Below are positions 1 to 12,600 of a DNA stretch of 64,000 bases, in pieces. The notes under the pieces were generated by a model. That model was given only the letters and a program-made list of their open reading frames with translations, was not told the DNA's origin and did not search any database. Source of the DNA: Marvania coccoides (taxonomy: Eukaryota; Chlorophyta; Trebouxiophyceae; Chlorellales; Chlorellaceae); assembly GCA_963854735.1 (NCBI GenBank), contig OY978097.1, forward strand, positions 186,001 to 250,000, written 5' to 3'. Both the position numbers and the translations under genes were made by a program. The number at the start of each line of letters is the position of its first letter. The stretch's first letter is position 1.

Positions 1-85
1 AATAAATAAATGGCCATTCGATTCAAATCGGAAACTTTATATTTTAATGAATGAAGACTAAAAAAGTTTAAATTTACAAACCTAC

Positions 86-3000
86 CTCCATCTGCCCCGC
101 GCCCTCCATGCACTCTGCCACCAGCGAGGCCACCGCCGGCAGGAACTCGGAGTCCACCTCAAACAGCAGCTCATCGTGGATCTGCAGCACGAGGGTGGCG
201 CGGGAGCACAGCCCCGCCTCCTTCAGCCGCCGCCGTATCGCAATCATCGCCCGCTTTGCCACGTCAGCAGCAGAGCCCTGGCACACGGAGTTCACCGCCT
301 GGCGCTCGGCTGCCCCACGCTCCCAGTCGTTGGTCGCGTTGATGCCGGGCAGCCAGCGCCGCCTGCCTGCCAGCGTGGCGATGGACCCGGTCTTCCGGCA
401 GTCTGAGATGGTGCCCGCCAGCCAGTCGCGAATGCCAGGGAAAATGCGCAAAAACTCATCCCGCTGCTTTGACGCCTTGTTCTCGCTGACTCCCAGCCGC
501 TTGGCCAGCGTGGAGGGCCCCATACCGTACATCAGCGCGTACAAAATTTGTTTGGTGTCGTCCCGCAGCTGAGGGGTCACCTTGTCCGCCGAAATGCCGC
601 GCCACTGCGTCACCAGCAGCCGAAACGGGTCCTGCTCGCCGTCCTGGAACATTGCACGCAGCTTGGGGTCCCCGCAGAAGTGCGCCATGATGCGAAACTC
701 AAACTGGCAGAAGTCGGCCGACAGCATCACCCGCCCAGCGCCCAGCGGAACCACGAATGACCGCGGGCTGGCCTTCTCCTGGACGTGCGTGCCTCCCTGG
801 GTCAGCGTCGCCGGGTCGTACGCGTCTGCCGGCTGCGTCAGGCGCCGCACAAACTCGTACGACTTCGGGACGCACTGCAGCTCGGGTTCAGACATTGAGA
901 TGCGCCCAGTGGCGGTGGAGGTGTGGGAGAATGTGCCCCGAATGCGGGCCACCTCGTCACCCCTGCCGTCACCTTTCGCGAGCGCCGCCAGTGCCATCTC
1001 TGCCAGGCCTTGCGTCACCGACAGCATGTGGCTCAGCGTGCGGAACTCCTGAATGAGGGGCACCACCGGGTGCTTGGTCTCCACCTGCTCCAGGATCTCC
1101 TTGCCGGTGCTGCGGCAGCGGCCCCCTGCGGTGGGTTTGGCGCCCGGCGGTGGCTGAATTTTGAGTTGGCCCCACAGCAGGCTTCCGATCTCCGCGTTGG
1201 ACCCCAGGTTGACCTCGCGCCCCACCAGGTTGCCCACCGCCGCCTTGATCTCTTTCAGCCGGCGGCGCAGCAGCGGCAGCAGGTGTTTGATCTCGAACAG
1301 TGATACTCCCACACCAGCAGCCTCCATGTCCGCCAAAATCGGCACCAGCGGCATCTCCACCTCCCGCAGCGCGCATTCCAACTGGGGAAACGCCTCCAGC
1401 CGCCGCATCGCGCCCTCAAACATCTTCAGCGCGCTCTCCGCTTTGATGCAGGCCTTCCTGGCCTGGTGGGACATTCCTGGGGGCCTCTTGGGAGCTTTCT
1501 TCACCTCCACAGGGGCATCCAGCTCAGCGTCGAACCCCAAGGGCACGCCTTCGGCGCCTTTTCCCATCATGGCTGCAAGTTTTTCCACAGGGAGCGGGTT
1601 GTGCGTCCGGTTGGTGGCATTTGAAGGCAACAGCCGGCTGACGGCGCTGCGCGGGTCCATCCGCACGTCCATAACCTCCCCAGAGTCGGGCGCAGCCATC
1701 CAGACCGCAATGCGCGCATCCACCCACCCTGGCGGCAGGCCACCGCCTTGAGCCCCGCAGTCGGGAGCGTCAGAGCCAGATGGCGCCTGAGACAGCAGCC
1801 ACCGGGCGTGCGCAGCCTGAGTTTTGAGGTCAAACCACGCCACATGCATCCCAGGGCCAGCGAAAATTGGCCCGAGCTGCGTCACGGCGGCACGGCTGTG
1901 TGGGGCCTCAAGAGGGTGCAGCGGCACGAAGGCAGAGCATCCATCGCCCCAGCCCAGCGCGATTCCCACCAGCGCGCCTTCCTCAGCTGCCTCGTCCCCC
2001 GCCCTCCGCTGCTTTTCCGAACCAGAGTCCAGCTTGGCCCGTTTGCTCTTGGGGTGCTGGGCATCAGCGGCAGCAGTGAGGTTGGCGGCGCCTTGAGCGA
2101 ACAAGAACTGCGCGCCAAAGCGCTTGGCGGTCTTCAGCGTGGCGCACAGCGCGCTCAGGGTGGCTGCGCAGGTCACCATGTGCAGGCCGCCAGGCAGCAG
2201 CTTTGGCACGCCGGGAGCCTCTTTAGCTATAGCTTGGAAGGACACCAGAGCTTCCCAACCCTCGGTATCACCACGAATCAAAGGCTCCGCGTCAGCCTCC
2301 ACCGCTGCTGCTGCCTTCTCCGCTAATTCTTTCAGCGCCTTGCCCCGCTTGCCTGCCGCCTCCTCTTCCTCTGAATCATACTCCGAACCCTCCGCAGGGT
2401 CGTCTCTCTCCACCTCAGGCCGCTTTTCAGCCACCCTCTCCGTCATTTTGACAGCCACTGCCAGGTCTTTTGCGCCGGGCCGCGCCTTTTTGGCCACGCC
2501 AGCGTGCGGCGCCACAGAGCGCCTCTTCCCAGCGAGCCCTGTCGCCGCCGTCGTGCCCCCCGCCTGCTCTATCAGCGCGGTTCCCTGCTGCATCAGCAGC
2601 TTCTTGGCAGCTTCCTTGACGATCTTGGCGGTCAGCAGCCGGCTCTCCATGGTCTCCAGCGTGTCCCGGTTGCGCCCACGGGCCAAAGCATTGGCAATGA
2701 TCTTGGCATCAGCGACAGACACATCAGCAGGCGTCTCCAGCTTCGCGTTAAACAGTAGGCGCGCGGTGGCGGTGGTGACGCCGCGGATCTCAGTCAGGGA
2801 AACGATATCCGCTTTGGCCCCCAGCCAGACTCGCTTTGAGAGTTTCGCAAACACTGATTCCATCGTGTCCCACCCCAACCGTGCACAAAAAGCGCACGCT
2901 TTGTTGGCAAACCGCGACGCCTCCTCCTGCAGCCCGCTCACCACCTTTCTCTCCACCCCAAACGCCTCCACGCACGACATCACGTCCTTCTCTTGCACCA

Positions 3001-6000
3001 GCGAAAACAGAATGCACGCCACAAAAAGTCGCTTGCACACGCGCTCCTTCTCGGGGAATCCCTTGATGATTGCGGCGTTGTAGCAGTGGGCGTGCCTGGA
3101 CAGAAACGCGTAGTCCATGCCCATCAGTTCTGCCACCTTGTTGACCCCTTCCTTTGAAACTCCGTCCAAGCCATACTCGATGGCGTGCCGCAGCCGCAGG
3201 TAGTAGTCGCCCCGGTTCATGGGGAAGTCCAGGTGCACGGGCACGCAGAGGTAGCAGTTGAGGAGCTCGTTCGTGTGGTCGTGGTTGGTCCTCACCCGCA
3301 CAATGTCGGCCTGGAAGTAGGAAAAGAAGAAAAACAAATGTGAAGGCGGGAGAAAGGACGTAGTTATGCATTAAGATAGTGTTTGAGCTCATTCGGCAGT
3401 CGATTTTACTTTGGGAATAGTGGGGGGAATAGAAAAGTGGAGACCAAGACGGAGCGAATATATATATTTTTTTAAATACAAAATATTTCTGAAGATGCAG
3501 AAGTCACTTACATGCATGGCCAGGGCCTGCTCAGGGGTCAGCCCAGAGGTTAGCACCGCTTTCCCCAGCTTGGTGGGGTAGAACGCATGTCTGTCCTCGG
3601 ACCAGAAAATCAGTTTGCCTTTACAAAGAGATTTCAGGGCCTCCGTGGCGGCAGGCCTGGCAATGTTTGACCCTGAGGCCTGGTCCTCGGCGCGCAGCAG
3701 CGTGGAATTGATGTAGATTGCCACGTCTGAAGCGGAGGTGCCGCGGTCGCTGTCTGTGAGGTTTCTGAAGTCGTCGACGCCAATGCACTCGCCGGCAACC
3801 AGCTCCAGCATGGCGCGGCGCATGGCTGCGCAACAGAAAGGGGAGAAATGGGAAATATTTAGTTAAACAAATGATATGAACTGTCAAACGAAATGACCAA
3901 TCAACGCAATAGCGAAACGAAGACAAAAATTTAAATTTCGACCGCGCCGAATAAACAAAAAAGGAATGTGAGCAATAGATAACTCGCCTTGCTCGCTGGC
4001 CAGGCAGCTGGTGACATCCTCCACCACCGTGCTTCGCAGCAGATTCTCCAGCTCCTTCTTAGGCACCCCGTCTCTGGGGCACCACACCAACACCGCCTCG
4101 CCACGCTCATCTATCCCAGCACGCCCAGCACGCCCCGCCATCTGATGGTACTCCGACACGCCCAGCACCTGGTCATTTCTGCCCTTGAACACGTTGCGAA
4201 AGATGACCCGCCGCGCCGGCAGATTGACGCCCTGCGCCAGAGTCGAAGTGGAGCACAGCACGCGCGCCGCGCCGCCGCGGAACGCAGTGTCCACCCACGC
4301 CCTCTCCATGGAGCTCAAATCAGCGTGGTGGTAAGCCACTCCCCGCCGAATTAAATCTGCGAGCAGGCGGTTGTGCTTGGTCGCCTGCAGGCCTTCCAGT
4401 GCAGAGGCAATGCTCTCGCGGGTGCACTGCCCCTGCGACGACCCGTACTGCTCGCCAGCGCCGCCAGCGCCGCCGCCCAAAGGCCCCAGCTCGGGCTCCA
4501 GCTGCACCGCCAAAAACTTTGCTTCTTGCTCGCACCCAGCCTTTGTGCCGCAGAACACCAGCACCGAGTGGCCCCCCACGACCGTCTCCCGCGCCAGGAA
4601 CGCGAAATGGTGCGGGTCTGCGCGCTTGTTCGCCGCAGGCAGCGTCCGTGCCACCCGCAGCTCAGTCTCCCCCGGCAGCGGCGGAGCATACATCGTGGTG
4701 CCGTCCTTCAGGAAGCGCTCCAGCGGGATGGGGCGGTGGGTGGACGCGTACACCGAGGCCTCCAGCCACTTTCCCACAAACGGCAGATTGGGGATGGTGG
4801 CGCTCATGCCCACGATTTGAATTGGAGGCAGCTGCACTGCGCCGCCTGTGATGTCTGTGGCCCCCGTAGCAGTGGTGCGAGTGGTGCGGGAGGTAGAGGT
4901 GTGCTTAGCGGGGGTGTTTGCAGCAGCGGGAGCGGGAGTTATGAGGTCTGCAGAGACGGGCGGGGCGGTAGCCACCCTGCCAGAGGCGCTCTCCCGCTTC
5001 CACACTTTAGCATGGTAGCGCACCTTGTTGAGGAGCAGCTCTAACTGGTACCCGCGGTTGCGGTCCCTGATCATGTGGACTTCGTCAACCACCACGCAGG
5101 ACAGCTCCTCGTGCAGAGGGGTGCCGCTCTCAATCAGGCGGTTGACGCTGCGTAGAAAGAAAAGAAAACGCGGGCGAAAACTCAATCAAACGCTTGCGTA
5201 CTACGCGACTATCGGTATAATTAAGAATTGTCGGAATGCATTGTGTGTGTCAAAGGGTGGGGGAGGGGCGAACATTGTAGAAAATAAATTTAAAACTCAC
5301 AGCGAGTTGGCGTTCTCGATGGTGCACACGATCACGCCAGCCGTCGGCGAAAGCGGCCCAGGGGTGTAGTCTCCGCCATATGCCCGCTTTACTTCCTTCC
5401 CCAGGCACGCCACCAGAGGGTCCAGTTCCGCCACCATGGCCTTGCACAGTGCCACATAGGGCAGTACTAACATGGTCTTGCGGGTGGGGTACGCCTTCAT
5501 GGCGCGCAGCAGCAGGACCTTGGCCACCAGTGTCTTTCCAGCGGACGTTGGCGCCGAAAACACGAGACCTCTGAAGTCTTGAAGAGCCGCTCCGCCGTCC
5601 ACGCTGAGGCACTCTGCCTGCCAAGGGTACACCTCCTCAGGGGCGCCCTCAGCAAGCATAGCCTCCAGCAGCGTCGCGTCTTCCACGTAGTGACTCAGCT
5701 GCAACGGCGCAGCGCCGCTTCTGGGCCTGGTGGTAGAAGCCGGAGCAGGTGCTGCTGCCGCCGGAGGAGGGGGCGCAGCTGCGACCGCTGCTGCTGTTGA
5801 AACCTGCGGTGATTCTCCGCCAGGTTTGGCTGGCGGAAGGGCAAGCGGTGGAAATGCCGGGTCTAGATGGCTAGAAGGCGCCCGCAAGGGCTCTCCTTCT
5901 CGTGGGGGTGCTGCAGCGTCGGCAGGGGCGGCACCTGCTGGCAGTGGTGGCAAGCAAAGACAATCTTCACCTCCTTGAGCAGCAGCTGATGCAACTGCAC

Positions 6001-7140
6001 CGTCGTGGGCTACAGCTGAGGGAGGCTCATCGCTGCGCACCGCAGGCGCAGCTGCCTCCGCCGCCGCTAGCATGAGCGGCGTCAAAGCTGCTTGCAGCAG
6101 CCATCCCGGCTCATGGTGCCTTCTTTGCTGCTGCTGCACGGCCGCCGCTGGCGCTAAAGTACCCCCCAGCGTCCACACCCTGACTCGCGGCAGCTCCTCC
6201 CTCACTGCTGCTGGGTCGGCTGCAGGGCTGTGCTGCTGCAGCTCGCTTTCACCCATTTGGGTGAAGCCTCCGCTGGCTTTCCCGCTGCGTCCGCTGGCCA
6301 TCAGCACGTCCCCAATAGACATCGACACGTCGTCCGCACCAGAGGCAGGGTTGGCCAGCTGGAAAGGCGGCGGGGGCGGCAGCGGAGGTTCTGGCGGCAG
6401 CTGCAGAGGCAGCAGGCGCAGCGCTGATTCTTTCGCCACCAGAATCTGCCCCATTTCACGCCGCAGCAGTTCTGCAGCTGTGATGGCGTCGGCCAGGACT
6501 GAGGGCTGCGGCTGTGGGGGCGCTGCAGTACGCCCTTCTTCCATCGCAGCAGGAGCAGCACCCATTGCTGTTGGCTGCTCTTCGCAAGCTCCCTTCATCA
6601 GCAACAGTCGTGGCATGCGGCGCTGCGGCTGCTGCGGTCTGTTGGGGGATAATATTTTGGCGGCAGTACCGCCTGTCGCGGGCGGCTGTGGCGGCGGAGC
6701 GAAAACGACTGCCGGTGGCGTTGCGGCGGTGTTCATGGCGGCGGGAAGCGGCGGGTGATGAGGGAGGGGGCTGGCAGCGGCTGCAGGGAGCTCCAAAGGA
6801 AGAAAGTTTGAGGGATTGCCCCCTCTGCTGACGCAGCTGCGAGTGTTTTGTGCGGCAAGCGCCGCAGCTGCGGTGGGATTCTGCGCCGTAGGGATGAAAC
6901 CGACGTTCCAGGTCTCAGGCAGGTCAGTCAGAGGGCTGTCGATGACAGCTCCTTCAGAAGAAGGGGCAGCGGACGAAAAAACACCGCAAAAAGCTGCAGT
7001 GACCCAAGAATGCTGCTGCTGCTGTAAAGTGACGAAGCTGGCGAGACTGCCACTGCGATCGTCTACTCGAGGCGCCTGAGCGAGGCCGCCCTGTCGCTCT
7101 GTTGGCGATGAAGCCACGCCACCCTCCAAAGATCTCTCTA

Positions 7141-7175
<35 letters not shown>

Positions 7176-7617
7176 GCTGGAACGCTTGGACTGCCACCGC
7201 CTTCATTTTCTGACGCCAACAGTGGTGGCGCGGGGAGAAACGCCTCTTCCTCCATCTCTTCGCATTCTTGCTCCGGGGGCATCGCCGGCAGCATTTGGGT
7301 GGCAGGAAGGGCCTCGGCGTGTGCAGGCACGTTGGGGTCAGCAGCTGCAGTCGCTTGTGGCTCTGCTATGCGGGTTGCAGGCCGCGCCACGGACGGTGCA
7401 GCTTGGAGATTTGCGTTGTTCAGGTCAAAGGGATCTGGTCGCCTATATGCGTTCCATAAGGTTTTATGGAGGGCATGGATGCTCTTGGATACGGATTTTT
7501 TGCCCCTAGAACAACGAACCAACAAGGAATTAGCACTAGAAACAATATTTCTTGGAGAGCAACGAATTCAAAACTGAATTGAACTCACGTTTTGCGCTTA
7601 ACGCTTGGTTCCGTCAT
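86..7617 (-). CDS. POLQ: DNA polymerase theta (helicase-polymerase), 3' end outside window
   Basis: Exons read 7589-7617, 5301-7505, 3988-5150, 3512-3825 and 86-3310, giving 2312 codons in one frame. The family performs theta-mediated end joining of DNA breaks in the nucleus (plant TEBICHI). Seen: a low-complexity Ala/Pro/Gln-rich N-terminus of about 640 residues; an SF2 helicase with Walker A APTSAGKT near residue 660, DEVH box near 766, GMSAT, and motif VI QMAGRAGR; then a degenerate exonuclease-like region; then family A polymerase motif A (DFCQFEFRIMAHF, about 2103), motif B (RDDTKQILYALMYG) and motif C (QIHDELLFEV). Intron 3 needs a GC donor (GCGAGT at 3987). The last exon ends in ATGGAG followed by GTAGGT, a good donor, and the family's usual final segment (VPL..V..G..W) is absent, so a last exon probably lies beyond position 1. 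Divergent from the TPM gene. Confidence 0.93.
7145..7174. repeat. (CTG)10 trinucleotide tract inside POLQ exon 2
   Basis: Ten uninterrupted CTG units on the + strand, read as CAG codons on the coding strand and giving a polyglutamine run in the N-terminal low-complexity region of the polymerase theta homologue. Length is expected to vary between strains. Confidence 0.9.
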
Positions 7618-7833
7618 CCTGCGGGCCTCCGCGCACCCTGATCAGGTTAACGATAAATTTAAATAATGAGCAGAGCAATTATATCACAGCGTGCCAGGTG
7701 GGACAGCGACCACAATTACATCGCCTTCAGTCTCTCCTCCAGAGAATTCGCACCATTAAAAAAACAATTTGAAAAAAAAAACGAGGCCACGGATATGATC
7801 GCGCATGGAGGGCTGGGGCTGCAACCCCAGAGG
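7618..7833. promoter_or_regulatory. Shared spacer between divergent POLQ and TPM genes
   Basis: About 216 bp separate the two start codons, so promoters of both genes must lie here or inside the genes. AT-rich with a short A run near 7759-7783. No defined motif recognised. An upstream in-frame ATG at 7666 could extend the TPM protein. Confidence 0.4.
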
Positions 7834-9030
7834 ATGCATTCCTCGACTAATATTTTTTCGTCATTGATCTCGCGAAGACCTCAAAGCGCGTGCATGGCCG
7901 TGGCATCCTCCCGACAGACGCACAGTGATACCATGCAGCCGTTGGGCGCGCTGCTCCCCCGCTTCGGCCAAGCGACCGCCGCAGCGCTCCTTGCCACAAC
8001 CCTTGTCTTCTCCCCGCTCCAGGCCTCTGCACTGGCTGCTCCTCAAGTCGATAACGCCGTGCCGCTGCTGGACTTGGCCAAGGTTATGCCTTCGGGCCAA
8101 GTCGAATCCTTGCAGGCGCAGCTGCGATCGCTGGAGGAAGACACAGGGTACCGCGTGCGTTTTAAATACTTTCAAATTTTTTATTGCGTTTTTACTTGTG
8201 CTGACTGTACTTGACAAAAATACCCATCTATCTCTGGAGCATGAACAAAATATTTTCTACTGTTTGAAACTGCTGCAGGTGCGTGTTCTGACCCGCTACG
8301 GCCCCTCAGACACCCCATCCATCGAGGACATTCGGGCAGGGTGGAACGTTGACCAAAAGACCATCGTGGTGTTTGTGGACCCCGGCTCGCCCAACATCAT
8401 GGCCTTCAACTTTGGGCTGGAGATTCAGAAGCTGCTGCACCGCCCTTTCTTCACTGAGGTAATAAAAAAAAAGTTTCTTTGTGTTCATTTCTTCATTTAT
8501 TTGTTATTAATTTAAATACAACTTTGAAATACGCTAAAACATATCTGCAAGCGTCAATATTTTCCTTCTTTTTCCCCTACGTGCAGCTGCAATCTCGGTA
8601 CGGCAACATGTTTTACGTGCGGGAGAACGGGGAGCAGAAGGCCGTCTCAGAAATGGTGAACGCTCTAGACACGTGTCTTCGAAAAGAGGGGGGTTGCAGG
8701 GTGCCCCCTGGCCTCCCCGTAGAGCAGTACTACTTCTCCCTGGGAACGTCAATAGCTGGGGGCCTCATCTTGGGCTCGGTTTTGCGAATCGACCCGCAAG
8801 GTTTTGTGCAGCGGCGCTGGGTGTATGGCCTGTTGTTTGCCCCACTCTGGGCTACCCTCTCCATCAATTTTGGCATCGGACCCGTTGTGTCGAGGACAGA
8901 CGACCCCTTGCCAGTGGTGGCGAATGTTGCAGCCACCATGGCCGCTGCAGCGCTGATCTATTGGTACCCTCAAGCTGCCAAAGCCACGGGACTGACCGTT
9001 GATGAGCCCGCCAACTCTGATTGGGAGTAG
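7834..9030 (+). CDS. TPM-domain thylakoid protein, Psb32-like
   Basis: Exons 7834-8154, 8279-8458 and 8587-9030 give 314 residues. The TPM (TLP18.3/Psb32/MOLO-1) domain spans roughly residues 75-200; recognisable blocks are GYRVRVLTRYG, VVFVDPGSPNIMAFN and LQSRYGNMFYVRENGE. Family members help protect or repair photosystem II. The N-terminus is rich in Ser/Arg and ends in a hydrophobic stretch closing with SALA before APQ, as expected for a bipartite transit peptide to the thylakoid lumen. The C-terminal third has about three hydrophobic segments, more than the single anchor usual for TLP18.3. The start at 7834 was chosen as the first Met giving a plausible transit peptide; 7666 is an in-frame alternative. 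Localisation is inferred. Confidence 0.82.
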
Positions 9031-9611
9031 TTTCTTGTGTGTTTTTTTCCGTGAATTTTTTGTGCTTGGTGTTTGCGTTTGCAGTGCTGCACTGCACCCC
9101 CCATAATCGATTTCTTAAAGGACTTCGGTTCTTTTTCATTTCATATCTAAATTTTGCTGCTCTTGTTTTAGTATATCACCCACGTTTCTTTGCTTTATTT
9201 TTTCTCCTCAGATGGCGGTGCGGCATGCTCTCACCTTAGATTGTTTCCAGTAATATGCAAACTTTATTAAACTTTACCGTCGAGCAAAAAAACACGCTTA
9301 TATTTCATCACCGAAAAGAACCAAAAATCAAATTTAAAAGAAAAGTACCACGGACTATCGTGATGTATGTATGTATGCAATTTAGCAAATACACGGTAAC
9401 TGCTACTAAGGGGACAGGGAGAAACCAACACGGGTGAAAGCAAGAGAATTAAAAAGGGAAGGGAAATTTATTATTAAACATAGCAGGGTATACTGAGCGT
9501 GTGTAAAGTAATATTAAACAAGAAAAGAAGGCAGCCACCGACAGCCAGCATCTGTTTTAATTGTGTACTTTCTATTTCTTTCATCATCATTTTCGACATG
9601 CGGCGTGCCTC
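9031..9611. other. Convergent intergenic spacer
   Basis: 3' flanks of the TPM gene (+) and the PI 4-kinase gene (-). AT-rich, with a short ATGT repeat near 9363-9377. No coding signal or structured RNA recognised. Confidence 0.5.
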
Positions 9612-12600
9612 TCACAGAATGCCGTTGAGCACCCTCTGGTAGTAGTCGTACTGCCGCGTCCTCCACGCATCCAGCGAGTCAGAGATCAGCCCCAGCACCA
9701 CCTCCACCACCGCCGGCTCTGGCAGCCCTAGCACAAACCGCTTCTTCAGGCCTTGCACTGCTGCCACTTTGTTCTTGAAGCAGGGGCACCCGGAGGCGCT
9801 CATCATGTCCACCAGCAGGCAGATGCGGTCGGAGTGCTTGCGCGCCGCCAGGAAGCCCTGGATGAGCAGCACCTTGAAGTAGTCAAACAGCTCCGACGGC
9901 CGCCCCTCTGAGTCGCTGTCCATCACCTCCAGCAGCTCCCGCGTCAACTTGAAAGGCGCAGACTCAAAGTTGACGCCCCCCGGGGAGTTTGACAGCATGA
10001 AGCCAAAGTCGATGTGAATCACGTGGCCAGCGTCGTCCAGCAGAATGTTTCCATTGTGCCGGTCGCGGATCTGCAGCAGGTAACACACCAGCGAGTAAGC
10101 AGCCAGCGACTCCACGAAGTTGCGCTGTGCGCGCTTGAAGCACGGCGTGCCTTCGCCCCACTCGGAAGCAAAGTGATCTCGCAGCGAGGTGCCTGGGGGG
10201 TGGCGCGACTTGATGGTGTGGATGGAGGGCGCATTGGGGACCATCTCGATGAGGGCGGTGCGGTTGGAGGTCGCCAGCACCTCGTACGGGCGCAGGACCA
10301 GCGGCAGCTGCGCCTCCAGGAAGACGTCGTGGAAGGTGGAGATCAGCTGCATGGCCAGCAGCTCTTGCCTGCAGTCATCGCCAGACTTGACGATCACACA
10401 GCGCACGTCCCACCCCGGGCGGGCGCCGTGCGGGGACGCAGACCGCAGCCTTGACTTCACCGACGACCATTTTTCGCCGTGGACTGAACTGGAGGCTCGG
10501 CAGCCGTTGGGCATGCCTGCGACCGTGCCCGAGGTGGGCGGGGCGGGGGCGGGGATGGGGGAGGGCGCGGGAGGCGCATCTGTGAGCGCCGGCGGCGGCA
10601 GTTGGTGCTGCTTGGCGACGTGCATCAGGGCCTCGTAGGAGGGCATGCGCTGGTGCCGAGGGGCAGCACGCTTGATGGCCAGGTCTGCAGAACGCAATAT
10701 AATTGGAATGGAATCGGGTGTAATGTTCTTAGTTTTTTATTAAGTGGGCGAGATCGGAGAAAAGCGAACATGAATGAAACGTACCGAGGCCTCCGTGAAC
10801 CGTGAGGGTGACTTTGACCCGAGGGCGATGCGTTACGCTGGGAGTGGGAGTGGGAGAGGGCGATGGCGCTGGCTTGGCGGCAGCGGCAGCGGGATGCGGT
10901 GGTGGCGCCGTTGATGTGCCTGTCTCCTGTGATGACGTCCCCTCTAAAAGAGGAGCAAGCACCTTGTCCCCATGTGCATTGCACGCCTTGCACAGCCCCA
11001 GCTTGCACGTCCACCCGTTTTTGTTGCACCTCGGCGGCGGGGAGGCTGCGGAGGAAGGGGAGCCCGGCTGCTGCTGCTGTCCGCTGATCGGCCTGCTACC
11101 AGCATGGGAGCCCTCGGCAGCGGGCGCAGCTTGCAGCGGCGTCAAAGTACTGCTGCTGGTGCCCCCGCTGCTGTTGCCTGCTCTGGAGAGCGGAGAAGGC
11201 GCAGCTGCCGCCGCCGCTGCTGCGGTTTCCGCTGCTTCAGCCAACGGAATGTCGTCAAATACCTGCAGGTGCACCGCCACCAGCGGACCCTCACCCCGCA
11301 GCGCCACCAGCGCAGCCGTCAGCCCCGAGGCAATCTCTCCAGGCAGCGGCGTGGCATTGTAAGCGGCGTGCAGTCGGACGTTAGAGCCCCCAATCCAAGT
11401 GCCGCCACCCTGCGCCAGAGACGCCGTTCTTGGAAGCGGCGGCAGCGCGGAAGACGATGGCGGGGGCGGGGGGAGCTGCACGGGGGACAGCGGGGCAGCC
11501 GCCGCCTGTCCTGCGTCTTCTGTGGAGCCGGCGCCTCCACTGCCACCTGAATTTGGCCGCTTTCCGGGGGGGCTGTTGCTCGCATCGCTCACGAAATCGG
11601 CGAGGGACAGGTCCGCGGCCAGCGTGGATGCTTCGGAGCGTTGGCTGAAGAGGGAAGCCACGCTGCCAGCAGGGTGCGTACCATCGCCGCCGCTGCTGTC
11701 TTCTCTGCTCTGCATGGGTGTCACTATGGAGTGGTGGTCCCAGGGTGCCACCACCGACTGTGGGGTGCGCACCACCGCCGCGCTGCTGCCCTGAACCGCC
11801 GCCAGCGCCGCTGCTGCCAGCAGCGGGCTGTTGGCAGCAGTGTCCATTGAAGACGACCGCCTGTGGTGGTGAGGTACCCATCGAATGCCCTCCGCCGCCG
11901 CCTCTGCCGCCGCAGGGTCCAGCTCCATCTCCTGGGGCGTGGGGGGCAGCTTCTGCACCTCGGGGGAGGTCTCTTTGAGCCCTGCCGCCGCTGCTGCCGC
12001 CGCCGCTTCTGCCTCTGCTGCCGCTTCGTTCAGCACCTCCACGTACAGCGTGAACGGCGCTTTCTCGCGGGAGTTCAACAGGCGCGACTCCCGGTACGCC
12101 AGCCGCACCACCCGCTGCCGCAGAGAGCTTCCCACCGGCCACCAGATGGCCACGCCAGCGGCGCTGGCCCTATCCATCTCAATGTTGATGCTGTGCAGCG
12201 CCTTGTGCAGCGCCCACTGCCGGTCCTCGGGCTGAAACACCGTGAGGTTGCTGGAGGCCGTGCACAGCGCCTCCACAAAGTCCAGAGTTGAGCCAAAAGT
12301 TGTTTCCCGCCGCCTGGGCGAGTTTGGCGGGCTCATCGACTCCTCCAGGCCCGCATCTGCCAGCGGTGACGCCCCATTGGCAGCGTCCCCCGCCGACCGG
12401 TCCCGCCGCGTGCCCCACCGCCGCTTGCTGGCGCTGAGGAGCTCCCCGCTGGAGGCCAAAGAGAGCGCCGACGGCGTCACCGAGAGATCCGAGGCAGAGC
12501 CCAAGGGAGACATTCCGTTGGGCCGCCGCTGCCCCCGCGTATCCTCGTAAATGAGGCCCTCCACGCCGGTGTCCATGAACACGGACGAGTGCAGCCCGTT

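Noticed and set aside
11150..12040. Long plus-strand frames opposite the PI4K gene
   Set aside because: They are antisense shadows of the GC-rich, Ala/Ser/Pro-coding PI4K middle region.
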